Assembly (NCBI GenBank): GCA_022984795.1 | Contig: JALIHJ010000043.1 | Location: forward strand, 124,001 to 188,000 | DNA from: Fabrea salina | Taxonomy: Eukaryota > Ciliophora > Heterotrichea > Heterotrichida > Fabreidae | Length of the DNA stretch: 64,000 bases | Reading direction: 5' to 3' | In this document: in pieces, positions 1 to 8,433 of the stretch | Position numbering within the stretch: the first letter of the stretch is position 1 | Layout of the letters: every line of letters starts with the position of its first letter | The notes under the pieces: model-generated | Told to the model about the DNA's origin: nothing | The model's database searches: none | What the model saw: the letters and a program-made list of their open reading frames with translations, nothing else | Program-made: the position numbers and the translations under genes

Positions 1-483
1 TTCGTACAAAATGCAGTACTCTGAGTCAGTTTCTTTGATAAACTTCCAAATGTCTGTGTAACTCCAGTTGAGTAAAGGAAGCACTCTCATAAACTTGGGC
101 CAGTTTGGTGTAGACTCTGCAAAAAACCCACTGGGGCACTGGGGGTCGCTTGACCTCTGGCCTAGAATAACAGCTTCGTAGCCCATGTCAACTAAGGTTT
201 GCATTTCCTTCTTTATGTCTGAGCCCATCTCTAGAGTTTTAAGGTTGGTCTTGCGCAAACGAGATTCCACGAACTGGTTGAGTTCAGGAAAAGCATCTGT
301 TTCTTTAAAGTAAACTACAGGAATGTCGAAGTTGAATCTTTCTATGAGTTCTAGAAGTACTGTGCAGTCTTTCCCGCCGTTGTAGCTTAAAACAACCTTG
401 TTCGGGTAGAGCTGGCAAGCTGTTTCTAGCACCCTCACAGCTGGGTGAACTACTCTGTTGTAGAAACTTCCTAGTTGGTGCAT
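1..483 (-). CDS. FLAD1: FAD synthase (FMN adenylyltransferase), 3' part cut by window edge
   Basis: I translated this partial gene directly from the minus strand. It starts at the ATG at 481-483 and stays open for 161 codons to the window edge, so the C-terminus lies outside. The motif SYNGGKDCTVLL (residues about 33-44) is the PP-loop of the PAPS-reductase/FAD-synthase fold, and VILGQRSSDPQ and RVLPLLNWSYTDIW match the later conserved blocks of eukaryotic FLAD1/yeast FAD1. Known role of the family: joins ATP and FMN to make FAD. No N-terminal molybdopterin-binding domain is present, so this is the short, yeast-like form. The primase gene ends 27 nt upstream on the same strand. PAPS reductase is the main alternative, but the GQRSSDP block favours FAD synthase. 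Confidence 0.82.
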   Translation of the reverse strand, partial: MHQLGSFYNRVVHPAVRVLETACQLYPNKVVLSYNGGKDCTVLLELIERFNFDIPVVYFKETDAFPELNQFVESRLRKTNLKTLEMGSDIKKEMQTLVDMGYEAVILGQRSSDPQCPSGFFAESTPNWPKFMRVLPLLNWSYTDIWKFIKETDSEYCILYE

Positions 484-510
484 ATTACTGAATTTACTTA
501 GTGCATTTAA

Positions 511-1662
511 TTAGTAGTCAGTGCTGGTTTCTCTTTGGGTTCTAACTAAGATGTTGCGTTCAGTCCTTGACTCTGAGTTTAACTCAGAAGTAAGTGATCT
601 TAGTATATTGGTGTAGTGTGATAGGTCCATTGTTTCTAAGTTCTTAATTTGGGGAGCTTCAAAGGGGTTGAAGTGATCTACTTCTTCGATAGTAAAGGGA
701 ACGCATATGTAGTTGGTGGAGGGGTGCACAGAAAAGGGTGCTTTTAACAAGTGGCCCATGTCTGTGCTAACGTTAGCATCTATCTTAGGAAACAAGTAGT
801 CAAAGTGCACCTTCATAAGTACTTCTTCGAGTTTCTTAGGGTTGTTTTTATAGATTTCTTTAAGGTTAGCATTGAACTGTGACCAAGCTTGGTGACTGTC
901 GCCACTAGGCAGCTCAGGAACCTGGAACTTACTTGAGTCTTGAGTAGGAATGTAACTTGATAGTTTTTCTCTGTGACTTTGGTGCTTAAAAAGGTCCATG
1001 TCACTCAAAATGATTTCTTCAAAGTGCTGCTTCAGAACTTCTTCGTAAACTTGCTTAAAAGGAGTTCTTGGCTTGGGTCCTGACTGGATGAACTTCACAA
1101 GCATAGTTCTTTTTCGGTTATTGAGTCTCCTAGCAGTTGAGTCGCTCACCCAGCCGTGAATTCCCCTTCTTCCTGAAAACACCCACAAAATGTTTCGAAA
1201 CCCGCAACTCCTAGTAAGTATGATCGAAAGACTCTTGCAGGCTACCACCATGAACTTCCAGCACTTGTGGCAAATGCTAGCGCCTGTGCACCCACAGTCC
1301 CTGAGCCCATCGTAGTCGTTCATGTCAACATCAAAAACTAACTCCCGTTCAAGGGGCTCGTTGCTTTGGCTGCCAGGTCCAAAAGCTTTTTTCCAGACCC
1401 CTCCTATGTCTATTTTTTGAGGAGTTATTTTCACTAGTTCATTTCTAAGTTCTTGTGGGTTCCCAAAGTTCTTGTGCCGGACGTATATGTCTTCTTTAAG
1501 GGTAAATGAAAACTCTCGGTTTGGAAAGCTGTTGAACTGGTGGGGGTCTCCTAAGTTGGGGTTTTTCATTTGGCAAAGCCACTTAGAAAGCTCCTCTGCA
1601 GGAAAGTGGTTTTGGTAGTAGCTCCTCAAGAGTTCTTCAGGTATGCCTTCAATTCCCGCCAT
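511..1662 (-). CDS. PRIM1: DNA primase small (catalytic) subunit
   Basis: The 383-aa protein has the full archaeo-eukaryotic primase pattern. VFDVDMNDYD (about residue 108-117) carries the paired catalytic aspartates. CGCTGASICHKCW just after it is the structural zinc motif, FSGRRGIHGWVSD is the conserved nucleotide-binding loop, and KIDANVSTDMGHLLKAPFS holds the third acidic residue and the lysine loop. Length is near the family's usual 400-420. Known role: makes the RNA primer in the Pol alpha-primase complex in the nucleus. The ATG at 1660-1662 follows an AT-only spacer of 20 nt after the RING gene. No intron is visible. The identification is secure. Confidence 0.95.
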   Translation of the reverse strand: MAGIEGIPEELLRSYYQNHFPAEELSKWLCQMKNPNLGDPHQFNSFPNREFSFTLKEDIYVRHKNFGNPQELRNELVKITPQKIDIGGVWKKAFGPGSQSNEPLERELVFDVDMNDYDGLRDCGCTGASICHKCWKFMVVACKSLSIILTRSCGFRNILWVFSGRRGIHGWVSDSTARRLNNRKRTMLVKFIQSGPKPRTPFKQVYEEVLKQHFEEIILSDMDLFKHQSHREKLSSYIPTQDSSKFQVPELPSGDSHQAWSQFNANLKEIYKNNPKKLEEVLMKVHFDYLFPKIDANVSTDMGHLLKAPFSVHPSTNYICVPFTIEEVDHFNPFEAPQIKNLETMDLSHYTNILRSLTSELNSESRTERNILVRTQRETSTDY

Positions 1663-1682
1663 TATTATAATTAAGTTATGTA

Positions 1683-2987
1683 TCAGTTATTCTGGAAAAA
1701 GCCAATTACTTCATCCAGGTCCTCGATTTGGAGGCTTTCTCTATAGTAAGAGGAATCTTTGTCTTTCACAAGCCTTTTCAAACGACGCATTTCGCCTTGG
1801 AGGGTTTCAATGGCTTTATTCATCTGGGTGAAGCCTTGAACCATCATCAAGGAGTGGACCTGGGCGTTATCTTCTAGGTGTTTAGAGTAGTTTTTGCGCA
1901 CTACTTGCTCTGAACACCCTACACAGCAGTAAGCACAAGTCACTTCTTCTAGTTCACAGTCTTCAGCTCTGTGCTGTGCTTCGTCTCTGCGCAGCATGGA
2001 CTCACCACAGTCGTTGGGACACTTAATCTCTTTAAATAAGCACTCTCCTTGGTGATCTTCTGAGTCCTTGATCACTATTAATTCCTCACAGCCTTCGTTT
2101 TCACACTGAACTAGTCTGAACTCACAAGTGTCCTGATGCTCCTTTATAAACTTCCTAGGACAGGCAAAGTCGCAATTCTGATCTCTTGAGTCAGACAAAA
2201 GACACCTAATTATAGTTTCGTTGCAGAACTGAGAAATGTGGTTCTCAATGTTTCCTCTAAGTGTTTTTTCGCCGCACTGCTGTGGACAGTGCACTTCTAC
2301 GTTGACACAAGAGTTTTCAAGGTGCAACTCAACTTGGGACTTAGGCATAACTCTAGTGCACTGCATAGGGCACTCTACTGGTCTATAGTTGCACTCTTCT
2401 GCTTCGTGGGTTTCAAGGTCTTTCCTTACAATTTCTCCGCATGACCTACTGTACCTGCACTTCATTAAAGCCATTTCACAAAACTTCTCATGCTTTTCAA
2501 TGTCTCTTCTTTTGTAAAACTTGTCGCAAAGTTGATGTCTGCACTTAATTACCATGTCGTCTAGGATGCGCCTGACGGGAATGTTAGGAGCACAAGTCTC
2601 CATGTAACGGTTGCACAGAGGACACCGCACCAGTCCTCTGACACACTTTTCGCAGAAAAGGTTGTGGCAACAAGGAGTTTCAACAGGGTCGCTCAGCAGG
2701 TCCAGACAGATAGGGCACAGCCACCTGTCGTCTCTGATCCTGCTTGAGTACTGGAGAGTGTCTTCTTCCGCAGGGTCATCTTCACTTAACTCGTAACTGA
2801 TTTCTTCCTGTATTATTTCAGTAGGGATGTTTATGAGTTCTTCTTCTCCGTTCCAAAGGTCCTGGTAAGGGTTGGCTTCTTCGTCTTCGTTCTCAAACAA
2901 GTTGTCTATTAGTTGCAAAAAGAACTGGTTGTTCCTAGGTATTATAGGGGGTAAAGGACCTAACTCTGACTTTTTTTCTTCTTCCAT
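1683..2987 (-). CDS. RING and TRAF-type zinc-finger protein (probable E3 ubiquitin ligase)
   Basis: The 434-aa protein has an acidic N-terminal region (1-85), a C3HC4 RING finger (about 91-127: CPICLDLLSDPVETPCCHNL then CEKC and CPLC), and a run of TRAF-type zinc fingers with repeated Cys/His pairs (about 150-365). A short coiled coil follows near 375-415. This is the layout of TRAF-like RING ligases common in ciliates and Dictyostelium; there is no C-terminal MATH domain. The inferred role is ubiquitin ligation with unknown substrates. The stop is TGA at 1683-1685, followed by an AT-rich spacer and the next gene, which is direct evidence that UGA is a stop here. Confidence 0.8.
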   Translation of the reverse strand: MEEEKKSELGPLPPIIPRNNQFFLQLIDNLFENEDEEANPYQDLWNGEEELINIPTEIIQEEISYELSEDDPAEEDTLQYSSRIRDDRWLCPICLDLLSDPVETPCCHNLFCEKCVRGLVRCPLCNRYMETCAPNIPVRRILDDMVIKCRHQLCDKFYKRRDIEKHEKFCEMALMKCRYSRSCGEIVRKDLETHEAEECNYRPVECPMQCTRVMPKSQVELHLENSCVNVEVHCPQQCGEKTLRGNIENHISQFCNETIIRCLLSDSRDQNCDFACPRKFIKEHQDTCEFRLVQCENEGCEELIVIKDSEDHQGECLFKEIKCPNDCGESMLRRDEAQHRAEDCELEEVTCAYCCVGCSEQVVRKNYSKHLEDNAQVHSLMMVQGFTQMNKAIETLQGEMRRLKRLVKDKDSSYYRESLQIEDLDEVIGFFQNN

Positions 2988-2999
2988 TTATAACACTAA

Positions 3000-3989
3000 T
3001 TAGGTATAAACACTACTTTTGGAAAAGCTATGAACAATCTGGCCATGCTTCCAAATTCCTTGTTTTTTCTTTCCGTTCGGCGAAATCATAACCCCTATTC
3101 CATGCTGCTTTCCTTTTTCCCACTTCCCTTCGAACTTCCTTCCGTCAGGCCAAATAAAGACTCCGTCTCCGTGTTTTTGGTCGTCAAAGTAGTCCCCTTC
3201 GTACACTTTTCCATCTGGCCACTCAAACCTTCCTTTGCCTTGTTTTTTGTCAGCCACCCAGTCTCCACAGTAAATCCTTCCGTCTGGGTAAGTGTAAGTT
3301 CCCTTTCCTTCCATTTTGTTTTGCTTAAACTCTCCTTCGTACCTTTCTCCGTCTTTCCACTTTATAAGTCCTTTTCCATTTTTAGCTCCTTGCTGATGCT
3401 CGCCTTCGTAAGTAGTGCCGTCAGGAACCGTTTCTATGCCCCAGCCTTCTTGTGCTCCGTATTTCCACTCTCCACAGTACTTGGAACCATCGGCTTTAAT
3501 ATAAGTTCCTACTCCGTGAGACTCGTCTTCAACCCAGTCGCCTTCATAAACGTCTCCGTTGTTGTGGATGATGCGGCCTTTTCCGTTAGCTTTTCCTCGA
3601 GCCCACAGGCCTTCGTACTTGCACCCGTCCGGCCACACACAGACTCCCCTGCCTTCACGAGTTTCTGTATCTAGGTTCCATTCTCCTATGTAAACTGAGT
3701 TGTTTTGGAATTTAACTGGTGGTTTTTTGACTACTTCGGGAGGTGGACTGTAAGGAGGGTAGTGGAAGGGTCCTAGTTTTGCTTCGACTTCTTTGAAATG
3801 GGGAAACGAAATAGCCTTTTCTAGTTGGTGTTTGCGAGTTGCGTAGCCTCGCCAAGCAGCTTGGATTTTCAAAATGCTTCCTAGGGCTTTTTTTGACCTT
3901 GGAGCTTTTTTAATGTACTCGATTTCAAAGTCTTTAACTTCGCCTTTTAAAGGATAGTCATTTAAGCAAGTATTACATACATTTCCCAT
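3000..3989 (-). CDS. MORN-repeat protein with IQ motif and probable lipid anchor
   Basis: This 329-aa protein begins MGNVCNTC, a plausible N-myristoylation signal (Gly2) with nearby cysteines that could be palmitoylated. An IQ motif, ILKIQAAWRGYATRK (about 41-55), would bind calmodulin or centrin. From about residue 98 to the end there are nine to ten MORN repeats with the YEGxWxxGxxxGxG pattern. Ciliates have large families of MORN proteins tied to membranes and the cortex; a cortical or basal-body role is inference. The repeats also create a long open frame on the opposite strand, which is a shadow. Confidence 0.8.
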   Translation of the reverse strand: MGNVCNTCLNDYPLKGEVKDFEIEYIKKAPRSKKALGSILKIQAAWRGYATRKHQLEKAISFPHFKEVEAKLGPFHYPPYSPPPEVVKKPPVKFQNNSVYIGEWNLDTETREGRGVCVWPDGCKYEGLWARGKANGKGRIIHNNGDVYEGDWVEDESHGVGTYIKADGSKYCGEWKYGAQEGWGIETVPDGTTYEGEHQQGAKNGKGLIKWKDGERYEGEFKQNKMEGKGTYTYPDGRIYCGDWVADKKQGKGRFEWPDGKVYEGDYFDDQKHGDGVFIWPDGRKFEGKWEKGKQHGIGVMISPNGKKKQGIWKHGQIVHSFSKSSVYT

Positions 3990-4000
3990 TTATTGCTATA

Positions 4001-5569
4001 TTATTTAGGAGACTTTTTAGTTGAGGGGTGGAAAGAGTAAGTTTCTTGGAAGGTTTCTCGCTTCATCTCAAGTTTGATTTGGCTGAGTTTTTTCTCCTGT
4101 TGGAGTCTTTCGTAGAAGTCTTTGGGGAGGTTGATTCTTCTTTTGAGAGCTAACTTTTTGGAGTTGGAGGAGAGTGAAGGTTTTTTGAAGGTGGTCTCTT
4201 TTTTGGGGGGGTCTTTTTTTAGTAAGTAGTTTTTGTCGGCTACTGTAAGTTCTGCCATCAAGCACTCAATGACTTCACAGAACTCTTTGAAGTTAAGAGC
4301 TGTGCCTGAGTTTTCTAGCAACTCAAAAAAGGGCTTGAGGATTCTAATTGACTCTGAGTCTAGGTTGTCTTTACACATGCTTTTAGAACAAACTGCTCCT
4401 TCACCGGTAGAATCTAGAGTTTTGAAGAGTTTTTTCAGTTGTTTTTTTCTGAAGTTTTCAACTATTTTAAGGGAGTTCTTACTGGTTTTTTGAGTGGATG
4501 CCTGGGAAAGGATTTCTCCTTCTTGTTTTTGGCTGATTTTTTTGATTTTTTCTTCTTTTTGGTTCCTTAAGTTGTACAGGTGCTCCCAGACTTCTGAATT
4601 GCGAATGGAGGACTGCGAAGACACACTAGGTTTGAGTGTGCATTCTCGCAACTCAGCTTCTTCTTTTTCCTGTCTTTTTTTGGCCATTTCTTCTTCAGTT
4701 TTGGTTTTCGAAGAAAAAAGCCTTTCGAAGAGTTCTTCTTTGCTCAAACTGGACTTTCTGGAAGTCTTCGGCTTGTAAAAGTTGCTTTGGGAGTTGACTA
4801 GTCTGAGTTTGCGGGTTTGAGCGTCTTTATAAAGGTCTTCGTGCAAGGACTTCCTTTTGGTTCGGTTCTTACTTGGGTTGGGTTGGAAGGTGCAGTTAGT
4901 TTTTTCTTGGTCTTCAGCTTCTTTTTTAAGAAGTTCTTTGTGGTCTCTGTACAAGTAACCATAACCCAATAGTAAGTCTTCTGGAGAGTCTAAAGACTTC
5001 AACGCAATGCTGCGGGACTTCTTGTTTATTTGGGGTTTAAACCACTTTTCTTGGTTTTGGTTTTCCTTTTCAGATTGAATTTTTTCGTTGGTAGCTTCTT
5101 TCATAGTGTTGCCTTTCATGTACAGCCACTCTCCGAAGTTTTTTGGAGTCTTTTTGGTAAAAGTGTCTGGGTTGTTAGGGTCTTTTCTAGAAGTTGCTTT
5201 TTTGACTTTGTAGGGGTGCTTAGGTGAGACTCCGTCTCGGGTGGTTTTGTCTGATTCTTCATTGGGTGAATTCAAACCAAGTGAGTCAGTACTTCTGCAA
5301 AAAGCAGTTCTTTTGGGTAGTTTTTGTTGTTCTTTTCGAATGAAGTTTGCTAGTGAGTCTTCAAATTCAATAGAAAGTGAGTGCTTTTCAGCCAGTTGTC
5401 TAGCAATTGACCGGGAGTTGTCTTTGGAGTTGACTTGGATTGTTTCTTGGCCTCCGTTTTCTAACTCTAAAGCAATTTCAAGCTTTTTGAGTTGCTTTGC
5501 GTTACGAATTGAGGATTTTAGACTGGGTTCAGATTCCTTGGGTACATTGGATTTTGGTAGTACCTCCAT
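4001..5569 (-). CDS. Ciliate-type protein with FxP motifs and degenerate EF-hand pair
   Basis: The true start is the ATG at 5567-5569; the open frame extends four codons upstream only to a TTG. The product is 522 aa, Lys/Ser/Glu-rich and mostly disordered. Short repeats of the type WFKPQINKKS, TFQPNPSK and CTLKPSVS lie at about residues 185-330. Around residues 385-445, LFKTLDSTGEGAV followed by a second helix-loop-helix resembles a calcium-binding EF-hand pair, as in a ciliate protein family I recognise by pattern only. The function is unknown; a role in the cytoskeleton or cilium is a guess. The gene sits 11 nt from the MORN gene. Confidence 0.6.
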   Translation of the reverse strand: MEVLPKSNVPKESEPSLKSSIRNAKQLKKLEIALELENGGQETIQVNSKDNSRSIARQLAEKHSLSIEFEDSLANFIRKEQQKLPKRTAFCRSTDSLGLNSPNEESDKTTRDGVSPKHPYKVKKATSRKDPNNPDTFTKKTPKNFGEWLYMKGNTMKEATNEKIQSEKENQNQEKWFKPQINKKSRSIALKSLDSPEDLLLGYGYLYRDHKELLKKEAEDQEKTNCTFQPNPSKNRTKRKSLHEDLYKDAQTRKLRLVNSQSNFYKPKTSRKSSLSKEELFERLFSSKTKTEEEMAKKRQEKEEAELRECTLKPSVSSQSSIRNSEVWEHLYNLRNQKEEKIKKISQKQEGEILSQASTQKTSKNSLKIVENFRKKQLKKLFKTLDSTGEGAVCSKSMCKDNLDSESIRILKPFFELLENSGTALNFKEFCEVIECLMAELTVADKNYLLKKDPPKKETTFKKPSLSSNSKKLALKRRINLPKDFYERLQQEKKLSQIKLEMKRETFQETYSFHPSTKKSPK

Positions 5570-5627
5570 TTTCTTATACAACTTAAACGATTATCATCTA
5601 TTTCTATTCAAATGTTAAAAGCTTTAA

Positions 5628-6110
5628 TTAGATTATAGCATCCAAGTGCCAGATAAGTCCAGGCATTGCATTGAAGGACTTGACTTTTTCCACAAGGGCT
5701 TCCCACTCATCTACTGACTTGACTTGGTGTTCCACAAAAGTCAGCATGAACCTTTCGAAGTCGTAGTCTCCAGCTTCGCGGGCTTTTTTGTAAAGACCAT
5801 TGATGTTTTCAGTGTTTCTTCTTTCTAAGTCCAAAAAGTACTCAAACACTTCAGTTTCATTGGTCCAGTTGAGTTCAGGCATGTTGGGGGGCTCAACTTT
5901 AGCCAGTGCTCCTCGTAAGTCCAAGTAGTCGAGCATTTGCTTGAAGTGTGTGCGTTCTTCGTCAGACTCCTTTAAAAAGTGAGCTGCTATTCCTTTCAGG
6001 TGCTTGTCGGAGAACCAGTAGTGAGCTTGTAAGTAGAGTAGACTTGCTTGGAGCTCTACTTTAGCCTGGGCTTGTAAACTTTCTCTCAGAGAAGCTTCTA
6101 GTTCCACCAT
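5628..6110 (-). CDS. Ferritin (non-haem iron storage, ferroxidase type)
   Basis: A 160-aa four-helix-bundle ferritin. The ferroxidase ligands can be placed: the Glu and Tyr in KVELQASLLYLQ (E27/Y34 of human H-chain numbering), Glu and His in ESDEERTHF (E62/H65), Glu in DLERRNTENI (E107) and Gln in FVEHQVKSVDEW (Q141). It should therefore oxidise and store Fe(II), like H-type rather than L-type chains. There is no obvious signal or transit peptide, so a cytosolic location is inferred. The protein is slightly shorter than animal H chains (about 180 aa). The start ATG is at 6108-6110. Confidence 0.93.
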   Translation of the reverse strand: MVELEASLRESLQAQAKVELQASLLYLQAHYWFSDKHLKGIAAHFLKESDEERTHFKQMLDYLDLRGALAKVEPPNMPELNWTNETEVFEYFLDLERRNTENINGLYKKAREAGDYDFERFMLTFVEHQVKSVDEWEALVEKVKSFNAMPGLIWHLDAII

Positions 6111-6142
6111 TTTATATTCGAGAATTTTAGAGTACTTAAGAG

Positions 6143-6280
6143 TTATTCCCTTCTATGCCAATAGTAAGTAAACGTGCCCATTCCTAGCAAAACACCTGCT
6201 CTGCAAATGCGCCAAGGAAGTCTTTTTTTAAAGTAGTACCTGTTCCAAAACCAGTTCCTTCTAGTTTCTCTGTACTGCAT
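6143..6280 (-). CDS. Small 45-aa basic protein with one hydrophobic segment, unknown
   Basis: I found this short frame by reading the gap between the ferritin and TPR genes. It runs from ATG at 6278-6280 to TAA at 6143-6145 and encodes 45 aa rich in Trp, Tyr and Arg, with a short hydrophobic stretch (about residues 27-41, including AGVLLGMGTFTYYW). It fills an otherwise unexplained gap, and only 2 nt separate its ATG from the stop of the TPR gene upstream. The composition resembles tiny inner-membrane proteins of mitochondrial complexes, but I cannot assign it to a family. It could be spurious. Confidence 0.5.
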   Translation of the reverse strand: MQYRETRRNWFWNRYYFKKRLPWRICRAGVLLGMGTFTYYWHRRE

Positions 6281-6282
6281 CT

Positions 6283-6975
6283 TTATTTATTACTGCATAG
6301 CTTTTTAAGCAACTGAACAGGATAGCATACTAACAACATAACTCTCACTAGGAATGTGACAAGCCATACGCTAGACAACTCTGGAGGTTTTTCTTGGGAC
6401 TTCCATAGTTTACTGTACTTAGTTTTGAGTTGTTGGGTGCTTCGGTGCAGAGTTTTAAGATTAAAGCGAATTTTGTGCTTCAAAGAAGTTGAAGTTGCTA
6501 ATTCCAAAGCTTTTTTCCAGTCCTGGTGAGCTTCAGAGTCCCTTCCTAGTAAAAACTTAGCGTAGCCACTTCTTTCCCAAGCCCTTGCAGAGTCATTTTT
6601 TACCTTCAAAGCTTCTTCAGCAAGTTTAAGTGCCTTGCTTAGTTTGTTCAAGCCAATCATGCAAGAAGACAAGTTACACAGTACAGTAGCTATGTTTTCT
6701 TGTTGGTTAACTAGTTTAGCACATACCAGTGCTTCCATGTAAACACTTACTGCTTTTTCAAAGTGCTTTTCTCTGTACAGAAAGTTCCCTTCTGACTTTT
6801 TGTCAAGCAACCACTTTAGCTTTTCTTGTTCACTAAGGTGTTTTACCTGGGACTGAACTGAGTTAGCTTGATTTTGGGTGTCTATTTTGTTTTGAATAGC
6901 TTCAGGAGCAACTTTGTTACCTGAGTAGTCTACTATTGAAGCTCCGGACTGTTCTAAAAGGTTCTTAATATCCAT
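6283..6975 (-). CDS. TPR co-chaperone-like protein with C-terminal membrane anchor
   Basis: The open frame continues upstream into GRWD1, but the start used is the ATG at 6973-6975, giving 230 aa. Residues about 70-180 form three TPR units (KKSEGNFLYREKHFEKAVSV; NIATVLCNLSSCMIGLNKL; SARAWERSGYAKFLLGRDSE), the kind of helical clamp that often binds Hsp70/Hsp90 tails. Near the C-terminus, VWLVTFLVRVMLLVCY is hydrophobic and followed by lysines, suggesting a tail anchor in the ER or mitochondrial outer membrane. Only one nucleotide lies between this ATG and the GRWD1 stop. Its client is unknown. Confidence 0.7.
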   Translation of the reverse strand: MDIKNLLEQSGASIVDYSGNKVAPEAIQNKIDTQNQANSVQSQVKHLSEQEKLKWLLDKKSEGNFLYREKHFEKAVSVYMEALVCAKLVNQQENIATVLCNLSSCMIGLNKLSKALKLAEEALKVKNDSARAWERSGYAKFLLGRDSEAHQDWKKALELATSTSLKHKIRFNLKTLHRSTQQLKTKYSKLWKSQEKPPELSSVWLVTFLVRVMLLVCYPVQLLKKLCSNK

Positions 6976-6976
6976 G

Positions 6977-8410
6977 TTATTCCAAATTAATACTAGGCTT
7001 GAACAAGTTGAAAGAGTTAGAAGCTGTGGATAGGATAAACTGCATTTGGGAATGATAAGTGATTTCTTTGATGTCTTCTTGTCCGTGGTGCACAAAGAGC
7101 AGCTGAGGAGGGTATCCTGGCTCAACTTCACCTTCTGCTTCTACTGATAAGTCCCAAATAGTTAGGGTGTCGTCAGCTGAAGCTACCGCTATCTCGCTGG
7201 CTTCAAAGGGGTTCCAGCATATCGAGGTTATGGAGTCAGAGTGCCACTTTATACAAGCTGCTTGTTGCTGTGTAAATCTTAAGTCCCAAATTTTAAAGGT
7301 GGAGTCGTCTGAACCTGAAGCAATTTGGCTAGTTTCGTTTTTGTTCCAACTGATTACGTTGACGTCAGTGTTGTGTGCGTTAATTGTGATTTGTGAGTCC
7401 TGCGACTCTACTCTTGTGTCCCAGATCTTTATAGTTCCGTCAACAGAGCATGAAGCGAACACAAACTCTTCTGCAGGCGACTTTTGAATGTCTTCAACTG
7501 ATCCTTTGTGGCCTGCAAAGGTTTTTGTGTGGGCCCAGCCACTGCCGTTGGGGTCTAGTTGGTAAATAGATTCAGCTCCTGCGTAGAGTCTGCCTTGGTA
7601 GCCCCATTCTAGACCGTAGCCTTCTTGGCCAAAGTCAAAAAGGTTTGACTGGGGTTGTTTACAGCGAATAATTCCTTGTGAACTACTTAGACTCTCAAGC
7701 ACAGAACTTAGTGAATAAATACAAACTGTGCCTCTGTCACTCCAAGTTGCTACAATGTTTTGTTCCTGGAAAGCCCGAATGCGGTTAACAACTCCTTGGT
7801 GAGGAAACTCAGCATAGTCTAGTTTAGGTTCGTCTCCTTCTTCTTGGGAGTCGTTAGATGAGCTTTCAGACTTGTCATCTTCTTGGGTTTTGTAAAGTTC
7901 AGACCACCTCATCACATAAACTTTGTTTTTGTTGTCCCCAGCTTGAGACCCACTAACTATGTTCACAGTGTAAGGAGGGCCTGAAGTGTCCCCTAGCAAG
8001 TAGTCCAAACTTAAACACGGCCACTCCACTGAAGTTCGGTAGAAGTACTCGTAAGCTTCGTTTTCGAAGTCCAAGAACTCTCCTTTCTTTATTTGGCGTG
8101 GATCGCCTTTCCACACGTCTTTAGGGTCTGATTCCTGGGGTTCCTCTGAGTGGTGGTAGTTGGGGTCATGCACAAGTTGAACGTTTCCGTCAGGAGTGGG
8201 CTGCAGTTTGAGGTTTTGGAACTCTTCCCATTCCTCGGCTTCTCCTACGCTGCTGCCACTGTGGTAAATTGCGTCTGCTTCACTGGAGTAATCGTCTTCG
8301 TAGGGGTCTTCGTACTCCAAAGAAGGCGTTTCTTGTTGTGGTTCTGCTTCAGTAACTTGCTTTCGTTTTTTCAGAGTCTTGGGTGGCTTGCTGCGGTCAC
8401 GCTTTGGCAT
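6977..8410 (-). CDS. GRWD1: Glutamate-rich WD-repeat protein, ribosome biogenesis chaperone
   Basis: A 477-aa protein with a Lys/Arg-rich N-terminus, an acidic region, and the CAF1C-type helix FENEAYEYFYRTSVEWPCLS that marks the RBBP4/GRWD1 group. At least five WD repeats follow (for example SCSVDGTIKIWDTR, SGSDDSTFKIWDLR, VASADDTLTIWDLS). Known role of GRWD1/yeast Rrb1: it binds ribosomal protein uL3 and helps 60S subunit assembly, and it can act as a histone chaperone. The ATG is at 8408-8410. The stop is 1 nt before the next gene's ATG. Confidence 0.92.
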   Translation of the reverse strand: MPKRDRSKPPKTLKKRKQVTEAEPQQETPSLEYEDPYEDDYSSEADAIYHSGSSVGEAEEWEEFQNLKLQPTPDGNVQLVHDPNYHHSEEPQESDPKDVWKGDPRQIKKGEFLDFENEAYEYFYRTSVEWPCLSLDYLLGDTSGPPYTVNIVSGSQAGDNKNKVYVMRWSELYKTQEDDKSESSSNDSQEEGDEPKLDYAEFPHQGVVNRIRAFQEQNIVATWSDRGTVCIYSLSSVLESLSSSQGIIRCKQPQSNLFDFGQEGYGLEWGYQGRLYAGAESIYQLDPNGSGWAHTKTFAGHKGSVEDIQKSPAEEFVFASCSVDGTIKIWDTRVESQDSQITINAHNTDVNVISWNKNETSQIASGSDDSTFKIWDLRFTQQQAACIKWHSDSITSICWNPFEASEIAVASADDTLTIWDLSVEAEGEVEPGYPPQLLFVHHGQEDIKEITYHSQMQFILSTASNSFNLFKPSINLE

Positions 8411-8433
8411 TAGAAATGGTTTATAAGTATTAA

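Noticed and set aside
3030-3674. Open frame of 214 codons opposite the MORN gene
   Set aside because: It is the reverse reading of repeated MORN codons; composition is Phe/Ser/Val-rich and no domain is seen.
4360-4374. GTAAAGACAACCTAG on the coding strand, a perfect 15-nt phase-1 intron look-alike
   Set aside because: It encodes residues in the EF-hand-like pair, and the spacing between the two helices fits the ciliate family only if these residues are kept.
6976-7131. N-terminal extension of the TPR protein by 52 codons into GRWD1
   Set aside because: The extension is the GRWD1 coding sequence read in another frame and is low in charged residues; the ATG at 6975 gives a normal start.
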